Virus record (IMG/VR): IMGVR_UViG_3300041409_000508
Coordinates: 1 to 64,000 of that record
Direction: 5' to 3' (one strand)
DNA length: 64,000 bases
From: a virus
Shown here: in pieces, positions 33,056-41,491 of the stretch
Numbering within the stretch: position 1 is the stretch's first letter
Layout of the letters: each line of letters starts with the position of its first letter
Made by a program: the position numbers and the translations under genes
Notes under the pieces: generated by a model
Seen by the model: only the letters and a program-made list of their open reading frames with translations
Told to the model about the DNA's origin: nothing
The model's database searches: none

Positions 33056-33985
33056 TTAGCCTGAGTAAACTTTAGCCATCCATGACGGATTCGAGCTGTA
33101 TAAGTCGCCAGGTTTGATCAAGTTTGATCCTGCCAGTTCGTCATAGCCACGGGACTCAGGCCCTGACGTCGGCATATAAGCGGTGTTTCCTTCCCAACTG
33201 CCGCCCTCAGACCCACCTAACGAGTTGAAACCAGGACCAGGCGTATTGATGCCGCTAGCGTCGTCTTGCGCAACCGTTGTCCAGCCGCCTAAGTTACTCC
33301 AGTTTCCCTCAGTGTCGCCCGCAGCTTCGTCCTGGCCTACCGTACTGATTCCTGGCCCCAGGTCTGACCACACCGAATCATTGAACCCAGAGCCGTAGTC
33401 AACCTCTTGCTGAGTTGGAAAATCGGACGGCTTGGTCAGCGCGTCGCCAGTGTCTCCGCTGTTATCTCTACTGCCCCAACCGGACAGCGACTTGTCCATC
33501 GCCTGTTGAGTGGCCACCTGTGCGGGGTCGTCAGAGGGCGGTGAGCCGCTCATAGCCATCGACGTGCTCTGAGTCCATGGAGTGAAAGAAGACGGAAAAC
33601 CACTGGACGATGACGAACTGGCACCGAAAGGCCCATCAGAGTCCGACGGAGGTATCGGTGGCACAGTCGATCCTACGTCGCTACCGGGTGGGGCGTTATC
33701 GGATATCGCTGACTTCATGTTGTTGAGCATGTCTCCAGGCAGCGAGTTATTGGCTCCGAACATGCCCGACAAGCTATTAGGATCGAAGTTAGTGCTGTAC
33801 GCATCAGAGTAGGTGTTAGCGCCTTCGATCGGCTGCTCCGGCCCCACCGTGGCGCCGGCAACACCTGTGTTCAGTCCCGCGTCACCAGGGTCAGGTGAGT
33901 CGAACTGATATGCCTGACTGTCTGACGCGGCTTGTGATCCCCCGAAAGCATCACCACCATCCGCATCACCGATCGGATCACTCAT
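33056..33985 (-). CDS. Acidic Ser/Gly/Pro-rich protein beside the tape measure (309 aa)
   Basis: Strongly acidic and low-complexity (SDPIGDADGGDAFGGSQ; PPIPPSDSDGPFG), probably disordered. Lies between the tail chaperones and the tape measure and overlaps the chaperone frame. Could be a tail-assembly partner; family not recognised. Confidence 0.65.
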   Translation of the reverse strand: MSDPIGDADGGDAFGGSQAASDSQAYQFDSPDPGDAGLNTGVAGATVGPEQPIEGANTYSDAYSTNFDPNSLSGMFGANNSLPGDMLNNMKSAISDNAPPGSDVGSTVPPIPPSDSDGPFGASSSSSSGFPSSFTPWTQSTSMAMSGSPPSDDPAQVATQQAMDKSLSGWGSRDNSGDTGDALTKPSDFPTQQEVDYGSGFNDSVWSDLGPGISTVGQDEAAGDTEGNWSNLGGWTTVAQDDASGINTPGPGFNSLGGSEGGSWEGNTAYMPTSGPESRGYDELAGSNLIKPGDLYSSNPSWMAKVYSG

Positions 33986-34134
33986 CCTGACATCTGCCGT
34001 CCTTCTGGATCTTCTTTTTCGTTCTGTTTGTTCAATACCTCAATAGCAGTCTTAATGCCTCGCCATCCTTGATCCGCCCAAATATCAGGTGAAATTCCGG
34101 TAGCAACCGCAAGCTCTATGGTAAGCCGAGTCAC
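33985..34134 (-). CDS. Second tail assembly chaperone segment (49 aa, or frameshift extension)
   Basis: Frame reads VTRLTIELAVATGISPDIWADQGWRGIKTAIEVLNKQNEKEDPEG, similar to the C-terminal part of gpG-T type chaperones. It lies in the -1 frame relative to the preceding chaperone and its GTG overlaps that gene's TGA (GTGA at 34131-34134). It may be made by re-initiation or as a -1 frameshift fusion; no clear slippery heptamer was seen. Confidence 0.6.
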
Positions 34135-34526
34135 CGACCCGGCTTCGTAGGATCCATAGATTTACTGTGTATGTCTTCTAGCATGGACATCACAGCGTCC
34201 GCAATATCTGTCGAGCTACCTTCAGCTTCTGTCACTCTCTCGATAACCACCAGCAGTTCGTCATAATTCAGTGGACCGGATACCGCGTCAGGTTGAGGTA
34301 GAACATCATAGTTGTCTACAAACTCGTCAAACGAAGGAACTTCGTGCTCGCCCTGTTCTTTGAGCGCAAGATAAGCCAATGAATAGCAGAAATCCATCGA
34401 CGGATTCTCTGCCATGTTTCGCAATGTATTGCGTGAACTACGTTTCTCCCATTTCTTGACATCACGCGCGCGTGCTGTCAGCATGAACGGCTTACCACCA
34501 TCAGGAGTAATCAAGAATGACTGCAT
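34131..34526 (-). CDS. Tail assembly chaperone (131 aa)
   Basis: Helical acidic protein with KPFMLTARARDVKKWEKRSSRNT and an acidic C-terminus, located just before the tape measure, as usual for gpG-like chaperones that coat the tape measure during tail assembly. Start overlaps the upstream stop by one base. Confidence 0.75.
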   Translation of the reverse strand: MQSFLITPDGGKPFMLTARARDVKKWEKRSSRNTLRNMAENPSMDFCYSLAYLALKEQGEHEVPSFDEFVDNYDVLPQPDAVSGPLNYDELLVVIERVTEAEGSSTDIADAVMSMLEDIHSKSMDPTKPGR

Positions 34527-35044
34527 TACACTGATGTTCCTATCACTGTGATTTCATAAGATACAGATGTGCCTGCAGCCGAATTAGCAATCTGCAGGAG
34601 GTCAGTCGAGCTGGCGGTCACCGGATACGCCGTAGCATCAGCGGGACCGGCTACCCACATCGCGGTAGCGCCTGGTCGCAGGATCGTGGTGTGCGTCGTC
34701 GCACCGAACAGGCCGGTGAACGTGGTAGTGCCACCGCCTATCACTACGTTGTTGGTGTTAGCTGCCAACGCTGAAATGATCAGAGCCTTGATCCTGGCGA
34801 ACGTCAGCGTCGCTCCCGAGCTGGGGTCTGCCAGCGCACCGGCGAAGTCGATGTTCTCCGTGGCACTGGCTGTCAGTGTCCGAGACGACCACCACGCGGT
34901 GTCGGCCGCACCAGCGACCGTGCCGCTGATCAGCGACGCACCGTAGGACCGCTGTAAGTTAGCACTGGACGTCCCTAGCGCCGGAGTGTTAGCGATCGTT
35001 GCCGCTACCGACAGGCTGATCACTGTGGAGAGTGCCACAGACAC
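34526..35044 (-). CDS. Structural protein, tail-tube or cement-like (172 aa)
   Basis: Beta-rich Ala/Thr/Ser-rich protein (TLTASATENIDFAGALAD, ARIKALIISALAANTNNVVIGGG). Lies between the probable tail tube and the chaperones. Major tail or decoration protein cannot be distinguished by reading. Confidence 0.55.
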   Translation of the reverse strand: MSVALSTVISLSVAATIANTPALGTSSANLQRSYGASLISGTVAGAADTAWWSSRTLTASATENIDFAGALADPSSGATLTFARIKALIISALAANTNNVVIGGGTTTFTGLFGATTHTTILRPGATAMWVAGPADATAYPVTASSTDLLQIANSAAGTSVSYEITVIGTSV

Positions 35045-35056
35045 CTCCTAGCGTGA

Positions 35057-35077
35057 CAGGTCAGTATGTAGTAATAT
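35057..35077 (+). promoter_or_regulatory. CAGT-box leaderless promoter for the 35084 gene
   Basis: Degenerate first half (CAGGT), then CAGT (35062-35065), 6 bp, TAATAT (35072-35077), 6 nt before ATG. Confidence 0.65.
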
Positions 35078-35083
35078 CTAGCT

Positions 35084-35236
35084 ATGACTGAAACAAAGAT
35101 TATCAAAGAATTAAAATTGCTATCTGTTCAGCTAGTCGATGATTACGTAATCACCACGATTCGTGGACGAACTGACGAAGATGGCTGGAGAATTTACGGA
35201 TTATCAAACGAACATATGACTAACCAACCCGAGTGA
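35084..35236 (+). CDS. Small accessory protein (50 aa)
   Basis: Leaderless ATG 35084. Reads as a small beta-strand-rich protein (KLLSVQLVDDYVITTIRGRTDEDGWRIYGL). Overlaps the 3' end of the tail tube gene by 17 nt on the other strand; clearly AT-richer than the tail genes. Confidence 0.65.
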   Translation: MTETKIIKELKLLSVQLVDDYVITTIRGRTDEDGWRIYGLSNEHMTNQPE

Positions 35237-35684
35237 ACGTCGGTACACCAAGAATGAGCATCGTGATTGACGTCTCTTCGATCGTTCGCAGGTCGCCACC
35301 TACAGTCGGTGCCTTGATGACACAAGTTCCCGACCATCGCACGTGCTCACCGACGACATCAGGCATGTGGTCGAGGATGAAGCCGGCATAAGCACGACTG
35401 TTGTTCCACAGGTAGTCAGAGATTCCACCGGCCCGCCAGTCAGCAAAAAATTTCACTTGCAAAGCGTAATCGTTGTCAGTTTCCGTGCGAAACTCACTAA
35501 GATTCCCTCCGTAGCTCCAGGTCTTAGTCCCGTCTACTGTGTTATTGAGAATGCTCCAGTTATTGAGCTGCATCGACTGATCTACGCCATTTAAAGTAAA
35601 CACAACGATCTTGAGCCTGCGCGTGTGAACTAGCTGGCCACTGGGAGCAGTCAGAGGACCGCCATAATAGATAGGTGCAGTCAT
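35220..35684 (-). CDS. Major tail (tube) protein (154 aa)
   Basis: Contains LNGVDQSMQLNNWSILNNT, FFADWRAGGISDYLW and SGTCVIKAPTVGGDLRTIEETSITMLILG, the profile of small siphovirus tail tube proteins. Position between the tail terminator-like gene and chaperones fits. Tail tube subunits stack into the DNA channel. Confidence 0.7.
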   Translation of the reverse strand: MTAPIYYGGPLTAPSGQLVHTRRLKIVVFTLNGVDQSMQLNNWSILNNTVDGTKTWSYGGNLSEFRTETDNDYALQVKFFADWRAGGISDYLWNNSRAYAGFILDHMPDVVGEHVRWSGTCVIKAPTVGGDLRTIEETSITMLILGVPTFTRVG

Positions 35685-36067
35685 CGGGCGGCAACCTCCA
35701 TCTGAACCACGGTGATATAACAGGGCAGCGCGCCACTAGGGCTCGGATACGTTCCTGGCGCTGACGACAGCACTACCCCCGGTGTGTAGCGCTCCACAGA
35801 CTCAGCTATCGCCCCTACCAGTGTCAGCAGCTGATCGAGTGCGTACTGCGACACACCAGTCACCAGATACAGGCTCCACTGCACCGTGAGCGGCTGACCA
35901 CCCACGCTGGCCTCACCGACGTAGCCCAACCGCGGCGGCCCGATCACCACTGCCGGTGGGCTGATCGGAGTAGCGATGTTGGTACTGATCCTGATGCCAG
36001 GGATGATGATCAACGCAGCGGCGAGCCGCTGGGTAGCGTCAGCGATCGGTGTCAGCGCAGCAGCCAC
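35681..36067 (-). CDS. Tail terminator / head-tail joining protein (128 aa)
   Basis: Length and pattern (AAALTPIADATQRLAAALIIIPGIRI ... LTLVGAIAESVERY) fit small tail-completion proteins. Sits just upstream of the tail tube gene and overlaps it by 4 nt. Confidence 0.6.
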   Translation of the reverse strand: MAAALTPIADATQRLAAALIIIPGIRISTNIATPISPPAVVIGPPRLGYVGEASVGGQPLTVQWSLYLVTGVSQYALDQLLTLVGAIAESVERYTPGVVLSSAPGTYPSPSGALPCYITVVQMEVAAR

Positions 36068-36089
36068 CTAATACCTCCTGCTGGACTGA

Positions 36090-36110
36090 CAGTACAGTCT
36101 GTGATAGGGT
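36090..36110 (+). promoter_or_regulatory. CAGT-box leaderless promoter for the 36118 gene
   Basis: CAGTACAGT (36090-36098), 6 bp, TAGGGT (36105-36110), 7 nt before ATG. Confidence 0.75.
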
Positions 36111-36117
36111 CTAATCC

Positions 36118-36288
36118 ATGACTAATGTATGGGCTCCTTGGAATCGTGGCCCTAGAGTTCATCGTGCACATGACCAGCAGCAAACACCCGCATGTCGTTC
36201 TCTCATGTCTGTTGATGTAAACAAATATGAGACCACTGACCAACCCATCACATGCAAACGATGCAGCCATACTGAAAGAGTAAAATAA
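36118..36288 (+). CDS. Small Cys-containing accessory protein (56 aa)
   Basis: Leaderless. C-terminal TCKRCSHTER with an upstream Cys and His residues suggests a zinc site. First of a two-gene plus-strand insert between the tail terminator and connector genes. Confidence 0.65.
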   Translation: MTNVWAPWNRGPRVHRAHDQQQTPACRSLMSVDVNKYETTDQPITCKRCSHTERVK

Positions 36289-36290
36289 TC

Positions 36291-36458
36291 ATGTCTAATA
36301 ACAGCCATCAGTGCCCATGCCATCTGCATACAAATGGACGACTCGATCTAAAATTAGCTGCATGGATTGAGCAAGATGAAATACGCCAAATACATCCAGA
36401 CTATGACGCATGGCTGTACAATCATGGGTTAAATCAAACTAAGCAAGCCCACCCATGA
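36291..36458 (+). CDS. Small His/Cys accessory protein (55 aa)
   Basis: Begins SNNSHQCPCHLHTNGR and continues as a helix (LKLAAWIEQDEIRQIHPDYDAWLYNHGL). Starts 2 nt after the previous stop, so the pair is co-translated. CxC plus His suggests metal binding. Confidence 0.6.
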   Translation: MSNNSHQCPCHLHTNGRLDLKLAAWIEQDEIRQIHPDYDAWLYNHGLNQTKQAHP

Positions 36459-36771
36459 TTCCGAGCTGCATGTAGATGTCGGGATCGACACGCATTACCA
36501 TGCCACTGCCGACGTCTCCTAACCCCACCAGACCATCCGGTGAGATCCGGCGTACGAACCATCGGGCAGCGAGCCGGATAGTGCCGAGCTGCACATCGAG
36601 CGGCACCGTCCAAGGTCCGTTGTAGCTCAGATCTGGCCGGTGTGCCTGGACCCAGACCATCGCTGAGTCCAGTGTCCGTTGCAGTGCTTCGTCATCATGC
36701 GGGGTCAGCGCATTGTCCAGCGTCTGATCATTCTTCAGTGCTTCCAGCGTCACCCACTGAACTTGAGCCAC
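36439..36771 (-). CDS. Head-tail connector (gp6-like) protein (110 aa)
   Basis: GTG at 36771 is chosen because GGAGGT lies 4 nt upstream. Helical N-terminus (VTLEALKNDQTLDNALTPHDDEALQRTLDSAMVWVQAHR) and IRLAARWFVRRISPDGLVG match adaptor proteins that bind beneath the portal. Confidence 0.65.
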   Translation of the reverse strand: MAQVQWVTLEALKNDQTLDNALTPHDDEALQRTLDSAMVWVQAHRPDLSYNGPWTVPLDVQLGTIRLAARWFVRRISPDGLVGLGDVGSGMVMRVDPDIYMQLGIMGGLA

Positions 36772-37012
36772 TCTCACCTCCGAATATCGAATACCAGAGA
36801 GCAACTATTCGACGAGCGTCTAATAATCGATCTATGTCGGGATGATCGATTCGTTGGTGAGACAGATCTTCAAGATTAGCGTCAATCACTGCAATAGTGC
36901 CTGCATTATACCAAACGTCACAATAACCAACTAGAATAAACGCAGATTCTGCAGGACTGCCTTTGACCCCTGGACGAAGATAGTCAGCTCTCATATCTCT
37001 GTCTGACGTCAT
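36728..37012 (-). CDS. Hypothetical protein (94 aa), paralogue of 45082-45279
   Basis: Shares YNAGTIAVIDANLEDL ... DHPDIDRLLDARRI with YNAGTVDVIDANLSYL ... GHPDIDPLLEARQI of the 45082 protein next to the terminase. Overlaps the connector start by 44 nt. Not a standard structural gene; AT-rich like other accessory genes. Function unknown. Confidence 0.65.
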   Translation of the reverse strand: MTSDRDMRADYLRPGVKGSPAESAFILVGYCDVWYNAGTIAVIDANLEDLSHQRIDHPDIDRLLDARRIVALWYSIFGGESGSSSVGDAGSTEE

Positions 37013-37031
37013 ACCTCAGCAACTGTCCGGG

Positions 37032-37526
37032 CTAGCGCTTAGATGCGTCCGGCTTCGATGACGCTGTGGGTGTCGACGTCGAGTACCGAGTAACGCTAGG
37101 CCCAGCGTCTTTCGCTGCCAGCGCATCAGTTTTGACTGCCTTGCTCTCCCGAGTCTGCCGGCCGCGGGGTGTCTTGCCGTCGTCTTCGGTGGTCTCGTCG
37201 TCCACCTCAGGATCACCCTCGAAACCGAGTGCGGCAAGATTCTTCTTAGCAGCCTTCACCCGCTCATCGTTACCGTGGCGCGTGGCGTTGCGGTGCTCCT
37301 GCATGGCTTGGCGGATCTGACCGGCACGCTGGTAATTCACGCCCATCTCCTGTGCCTTGACGATGCCAGGGTCAGGGTTTCCCTGCTGGTCCAAGGTGTT
37401 TTCCTTCGCTGCTTCTAGATCAACATTCTCCAGATCAGGGATGTCAGTGACCGGAGCCGAGCCCGCGGTCTCTGGATCTGGCAAGACGTACTTCTCCGGC
37501 CCTGTGTCAGTGTCGTCGTCAGCCAC
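37032..37526 (-). CDS. Acidic/charged head-region protein (164 aa)
   Basis: GTG at 37526 overlaps the end of the previous gene. Highly charged with DDDTDTG, a helical middle (IVKAQEMGVNYQRAGQIRQAMQEHRNA) and a basic Ser/Thr-rich tail. May be a head completion or internal protein; family not recognised. Confidence 0.6.
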   Translation of the reverse strand: MADDDTDTGPEKYVLPDPETAGSAPVTDIPDLENVDLEAAKENTLDQQGNPDPGIVKAQEMGVNYQRAGQIRQAMQEHRNATRHGNDERVKAAKKNLAALGFEGDPEVDDETTEDDGKTPRGRQTRESKAVKTDALAAKDAGPSVTRYSTSTPTASSKPDASKR

Positions 37527-37881
37527 CAGGCACCACCAATACTTCGACACGGAAGGTCACCGTTGGCGACCCTGTCCCACCCACGGTAGCCAACACCTGA
37601 ATGTACTCAGCCGGTACATAAGCATTACTCTGCGCACTGCCTATCGCGGTCATCTGCGTGATGGCCGAGCTGGTCAGCGACGTCCAGGTAGAGCCGTCCG
37701 GGCTGGTCTGCAGCAGGACGTCCAGTGTCTGTGTGGTGCCGCCCACCGCGGAAGCGAACACCCACAGCCCGACGTTGCTGGTTGCACCGGGATTGGCGAT
37801 CGGTCCCGATGAGTACGTGCCGGCAGCTCGTAAGGTGGCTACCGGTATCGCGGTATCCACCAGCATTGGTCTTAGTGCCAT
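37519..37881 (-). CDS. Ig/jelly-roll-like head-region protein (120 aa), paralogue of 26901-27284
   Basis: Has TLDVLLQTSPDGSTWTSL and a following Tyr/Val-rich strand pattern matching the tail-region protein at 26901-27284. Position near the capsid gene fits a decoration protein on the capsid surface (inference). Confidence 0.65.
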   Translation of the reverse strand: MALRPMLVDTAIPVATLRAAGTYSSGPIANPGATSNVGLWVFASAVGGTTQTLDVLLQTSPDGSTWTSLTSSAITQMTAIGSAQSNAYVPAEYIQVLATVGGTGSPTVTFRVEVLVVPGG

Positions 37882-37890
37882 ACCGCTCCC

Positions 37891-38097
37891 TTAAACGAGT
37901 GTTGCAGTAAAGTCGATTGGATTACTGGCTAACAATGTATTCAACGCGGTCACCGCAGCGGCCGCGTTAGCGCCCAAGTGAGCGACAAAATGATCGCGGC
38001 CGCTGTAGTACACCCAGACATCGCCGTTGGACTGAATCTCAAAATTAGTTATCTGTGCGTCATGCCAATACGAGTTACCCGCGCGTACGTACGCCAT
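37891..38097 (-). CDS. Small structural or head protein (68 aa)
   Basis: Reads WHDAQITNFEIQSNGDVWVYYSGRDHFVAHLG, a small beta-sheet, then a helix. Found just after the capsid gene in transcription order. Function unknown. Confidence 0.55.
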   Translation of the reverse strand: MAYVRAGNSYWHDAQITNFEIQSNGDVWVYYSGRDHFVAHLGANAAAAVTALNTLLASNPIDFTATLV

Positions 38098-38137
38098 ACT
38101 TCATCCTCTCAGTCAGTAGTCAATTGACTACTCTCCG

Positions 38138-39559
38138 TTAGAATGATGGCGTGACCAAGCCGGTCCCACTGATCTTTGACATAGCGTTGGCATATCTGCG
38201 CATAGAATATGCGAAGTAACCGTACAGGACCAATAAGATCCCAAGGTTAGCGGCTGCCGGCTGTTCGCATCTTAAAAAGACCGGAGCTGCGGGGTCCTCC
38301 CATAAGTGGCACTCGTCAGTAGCGATTACATACGCTTCATCCTGGTTAGTACCTGCACCCGTGTTCGTGGCGATGTTGTTGTCCACTACAGCAACCATGC
38401 CATTCGGCAGGATGCCTCTCGCGCCCCGGCCGTAGGAGGTGGCGTAGTTCTCGCCGCCGCGGTTGTCAGCGATGTTCGGCTGGCCGAAGAGTGGCCACTG
38501 GGAGCTGAGTTGGCTCTGCAGCCAGTACCAGCGCCTACTGTGCATCAAGACCACGTCAGGCTGTGCGAAGCCCAGCAATGCAGCCTCAGTAGCAGCAGCG
38601 CCGGCCAGGAACTTCGGCCAGATCTCCACACCGGACGGGTTGGCATCGGTGTAGGTGATCGCTGCAGCCACTGCGGACAGCCCCGTCGTCGCCTGGTTGA
38701 TCAGTGTCGAGTCCAGGTTGGTGGCGTAACGACGGAAGAGGTCATCCATGACGATCTCTTCGATGCCGGTGCCACGTTCCGCAGCCTGCCGAGAGATGGT
38801 CTGCTGACCGGCTGCTGTCTGGATGTTCTCCGTCAACAGCGTGTCATCCATGTTGGTTTCGGAAACTGACACGTTTTCTGTTGCTTGTGCGGCTACTGAG
38901 CTTGGCGTCGTGATCTGTGAGATGTTGACTGTCATACCACTAGCCGGCAGGTCGTGATGATTGCAGACATCAGCGAACGGACGCAACGCCGCCACTGCAG
39001 GCGCATACATATCGGTGAGGTATTGAGGCACCGTGAGGCCGGTGAAGGCGCCCGTGCCTACTGCACGCTCTAGATACTGGCCACGCTCGATCTGCTCTTC
39101 ATGCATGTGCTTGGCAAGTCGCGTGCTGGCACCCACATCACCGAAGAGATGCTGACGGATCACATCCTGGCAAAAAGCTGCACCCTTGCGGTCGTTACCT
39201 TTATGATAGGTACGCTCTTCACGCCCTACTCGCGTCACCTCATCATAAGCAGGTTTACGCGTGCCGGTCGGCGTGATCTCACGCGCTGTCTTCTGGTCGC
39301 TCATCTCTTCGGACTTCAGCCGAAGAATCTTCGCTAGCTTGTTATTGATACCCTCAATGTCATGCTGTACCTGTGTACCCGCGACCTCTAGTTCGGCGAC
39401 GCGGTTGTCCTCTTCAGGAGTGAGGTTAGACCGTCCCTCCTGACGTGCTTGGTTGATAATTGCTAGAATCTCCATGCGCATTTTAGTGCGACGCTTCTCA
39501 GCGGCTTCCTTCTCGAACTCGGTACCTGCTTCCAGATCCCCGATGGTAGTACTCGGCAT
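38138..39559 (-). CDS. HK97-fold major capsid protein with N-terminal delta domain (473 aa)
   Basis: Start at 39559 (MPSTTIGDLEAG); an ATG at 39577 is possible. Residues ~10-105 are a charged coiled coil, the scaffolding-like delta domain removed by the protease. The rest has HK97 features: GAFTGLTVPQYLTDMYAPAVAALRPFAD, MDDLFRRYATNLDSTLINQATTG, RGGENYATSYGRGARGILPNGM and CEQPAAANLGILLVLYGYFAYSM. Forms the capsid shell. Confidence 0.9.
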   Translation of the reverse strand: MPSTTIGDLEAGTEFEKEAAEKRRTKMRMEILAIINQARQEGRSNLTPEEDNRVAELEVAGTQVQHDIEGINNKLAKILRLKSEEMSDQKTAREITPTGTRKPAYDEVTRVGREERTYHKGNDRKGAAFCQDVIRQHLFGDVGASTRLAKHMHEEQIERGQYLERAVGTGAFTGLTVPQYLTDMYAPAVAALRPFADVCNHHDLPASGMTVNISQITTPSSVAAQATENVSVSETNMDDTLLTENIQTAAGQQTISRQAAERGTGIEEIVMDDLFRRYATNLDSTLINQATTGLSAVAAAITYTDANPSGVEIWPKFLAGAAATEAALLGFAQPDVVLMHSRRWYWLQSQLSSQWPLFGQPNIADNRGGENYATSYGRGARGILPNGMVAVVDNNIATNTGAGTNQDEAYVIATDECHLWEDPAAPVFLRCEQPAAANLGILLVLYGYFAYSMRRYANAMSKISGTGLVTPSF

Positions 39560-39580
39560 AGCGGTCCATCCTTCCACTCA

Positions 39581-39608
39581 TTGACCGCCAGAGGCGGGGG
39601 TCTATAAT
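39581..39608 (+). promoter_or_regulatory. Leaderless promoter with consensus -35 and -10
   Basis: TTGACC (39581-39586), 16 bp, TATAAT (39603-39608), 6 nt before ATG 39615. It lacks the CAGT box but shares the leaderless layout of the other accessory promoters. Confidence 0.75.
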
Positions 39609-39614
39609 CACTAC

Positions 39615-39776
39615 ATGACTGAAGATCGATTAACGCATATCAAGCAATCTCTTGATGATATGAAAACAGCAGAGACTGTCTACATTGAAGGATTTATAAG
39701 TTATCAAGACGTACTATGGCTGGTTGATGAATTAACTAGCCTTCGTCAGCGAGTAATGCGCTCCGAATCAGACTGA
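39615..39776 (+). CDS. Small accessory protein (53 aa)
   Basis: Helical, charged (LTHIKQSLDDMKTAETVYIEGFISYQDVLWLVDELTSLRQRV). Sits antisense between capsid and protease genes and overlaps the protease 3' end by 41 nt. No known family; AT-rich. Confidence 0.65.
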   Translation: MTEDRLTHIKQSLDDMKTAETVYIEGFISYQDVLWLVDELTSLRQRVMRSESD

Positions 39777-40719
39777 TCGACCGACCGTTAGCTCGCTTCT
39801 CTTCAGGCTTGTCAAATCTCGCCTGTAGCTGAGTTAATGCTGCTCTCGCAGCACCGGAGGGGAGCCGGTCGACTTCGTTAAGCAAGCGATGTGCTCTTGC
39901 TGAAATGCTAGTGTGCGGGTTAGCTCCGTAATTAACCGCTGATACGTCTCCGCAGTGCAAGTCGAGCTCCAGCATGGTGAAGGTCGTGTACTCATCATCC
40001 CACTCACCTTCCTGCAGCATAGCGGCGAAACTCATCTGGTCGACACAGCCGTCTTTGATCGCCACCATGAGATCCGAGACGTCTGTGCGCAGCGGATTAA
40101 GCCATGCTTCAGTGGCCAGTCCGTCCTCACTGGAACTGAGCTTCAGTGTGGCGTTGGTGGTTCTAGCCATGGTCAGACCCTTGTGATTGACCAGGAACGC
40201 CACATCAGGTTGTCGAGACAGTGACGCATCGAATGCTCGCCCACTGACCTTCTCGGTATAAGGGCCGAACATATCCCACATCTCATACGGCGTCTCCACC
40301 ACAGAAGCCACCCCGGACAGCCGATGCCAGAGACTGTCGCCGTCGTCCTGTGGTGCTCTGGCACACTCACACGTGGTGTCAGAGCAGCCGCGGCGGTGCA
40401 GACCGGCTGTCAGTTGTGCGGGAAACGCCAGCGTGCGGGAGGTGCCGACGTCGAGTGGCTGTGCTGAGCGTGCCAGCTTCAGCCCTGGCACGTCGGTGTT
40501 CTCGATCGCTTCCCGGCGCATACGCGCAGCACCGGCCCGCGTCACCTCTAGATCGACCACGCGGTCTCCCTTACTCTCATTAGCATAGAGCGCCGATAGC
40601 TGCGCGTTCGCTTGATCTTTGGTTTCGTGACAGCCCATTGTCGAACCATCGGCGTCTTTCAGCACTGCCCACTGCGAAGCACTGCATGTGCCACCGCTAT
40701 GCTCAACGTGATAAGGCAT
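39736..40719 (-). CDS. Prohead protease (327 aa)
   Basis: Matches HK97-type (U35) prohead proteases in the region YTEKVSGRAFDASLSRQPDVAFLVNHKGLTMART (conserved His) and CVDQMSFAAMLQEGEW (catalytic Ser). It matures the capsid by removing the delta domain. The N-terminal ~140 residues carry an extra domain with CSDTTCEC and are longer than the minimal protease. Confidence 0.85.
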   Translation of the reverse strand: MPYHVEHSGGTCSASQWAVLKDADGSTMGCHETKDQANAQLSALYANESKGDRVVDLEVTRAGAARMRREAIENTDVPGLKLARSAQPLDVGTSRTLAFPAQLTAGLHRRGCSDTTCECARAPQDDGDSLWHRLSGVASVVETPYEMWDMFGPYTEKVSGRAFDASLSRQPDVAFLVNHKGLTMARTTNATLKLSSSEDGLATEAWLNPLRTDVSDLMVAIKDGCVDQMSFAAMLQEGEWDDEYTTFTMLELDLHCGDVSAVNYGANPHTSISARAHRLLNEVDRLPSGAARAALTQLQARFDKPEEKRANGRSISLIRSALLADEG

Positions 40720-41186
40720 TAAGCGTTGCTTGGGTTTTTCACACCACTAGGGGTACTCGGCACTCCAGTGTCATTAGGTGCCGGTGTCGTCGAATTAGCG
40801 TTCGAGTCATCGTCATCAATCGTCAGATCACCATGCAGCGGCGCGAAATCGTCGGCATCACCAGCTGATTTCTGAATACCCACCGCTTCGTCAGCGTCTT
40901 TCTTGTCCTTGTCCTTCTCATCCTCGGTAGCGGCGTCCTTCTTCACCGAAATCTTATTGTCGTCCTTGTCGAACAGTGATTCTTTGTCATCTTTCTTATC
41001 GGACTCCTTCGGCTTGCCGGTGTTACTCTTGGTGTCAGCTCGATCCAAGGTCGCAGCCCGCGTCAACTCACCCACGCGGAAGCTGCTGGCCTGGCGCTGG
41101 CTGATCGGCGTCACGTTCTGCCGGGTAGTCGGCGGCGTCGCAGCACCCGGACGGAACGTGCCGGTACGTGCGCGATTGACAGTCAC
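40719..41186 (-). CDS. Charged disordered head-region protein (155 aa)
   Basis: GTG at 41186 with GGGAG upstream. Highly charged Lys/Asp stretch (SDKKDDKESLFDKDDNK, DEKDKDKKDADEA) and an N-terminal Arg/Thr/Gln-rich part. Gene order portal, this gene, protease, capsid could make it a scaffold or internal protein; unproven. Confidence 0.55.
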   Translation of the reverse strand: MTVNRARTGTFRPGAATPPTTRQNVTPISQRQASSFRVGELTRAATLDRADTKSNTGKPKESDKKDDKESLFDKDDNKISVKKDAATEDEKDKDKKDADEAVGIQKSAGDADDFAPLHGDLTIDDDDSNANSTTPAPNDTGVPSTPSGVKNPSNA

Positions 41187-41207
41187 GAGAGATCTCCCTT
41201 GTGTTGA

Positions 41208-41228
41208 CAGTACAGTCTGTGGTAGGAT
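41208..41228 (+). promoter_or_regulatory. CAGT-box leaderless promoter for the 41236 gene
   Basis: CAGTACAGT (41208-41216), 6 bp, TAGGAT (41223-41228), 7 nt before ATG. TTGTGT 18 bp upstream of the -10 may serve as -35. Confidence 0.75.
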
Positions 41229-41235
41229 GTAGCTC

Positions 41236-41490
41236 ATGAACATTGACGAACTTAAATCTCAATGGTGCGGATCAAAAGTTCGCACCGAACGACCACTCAC
41301 CGCAGAAGAGTTTCCTGAGTGGCTCCCTATGGGGGTTCTCAGTGAAGACTGGTTTCCGGGTTTCAAGTTCGGTGGTGAAGGTGTTGTTATTAACTTCACC
41401 GAACGATCAGGAAAGATTTGGATGCAGACTGACTGGGGCATGGAATGGGTTATTGATGATCAAACAGAAATCATGCTTGTCACTTGGTAA
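41236..41490 (+). CDS. Accessory protein between portal and protease genes (84 aa)
   Basis: Leaderless. Reads as a compact alpha/beta protein with several Trp (SQWCGSK, FPEWLPMG, IWMQTDWGMEWVIDD). Fills the gap between two structural genes exactly (stop at 41490, portal stop at 41492). No known family. Confidence 0.65.
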   Translation: MNIDELKSQWCGSKVRTERPLTAEEFPEWLPMGVLSEDWFPGFKFGGEGVVINFTERSGKIWMQTDWGMEWVIDDQTEIMLVTW

Positions 41491-41491
41491 T

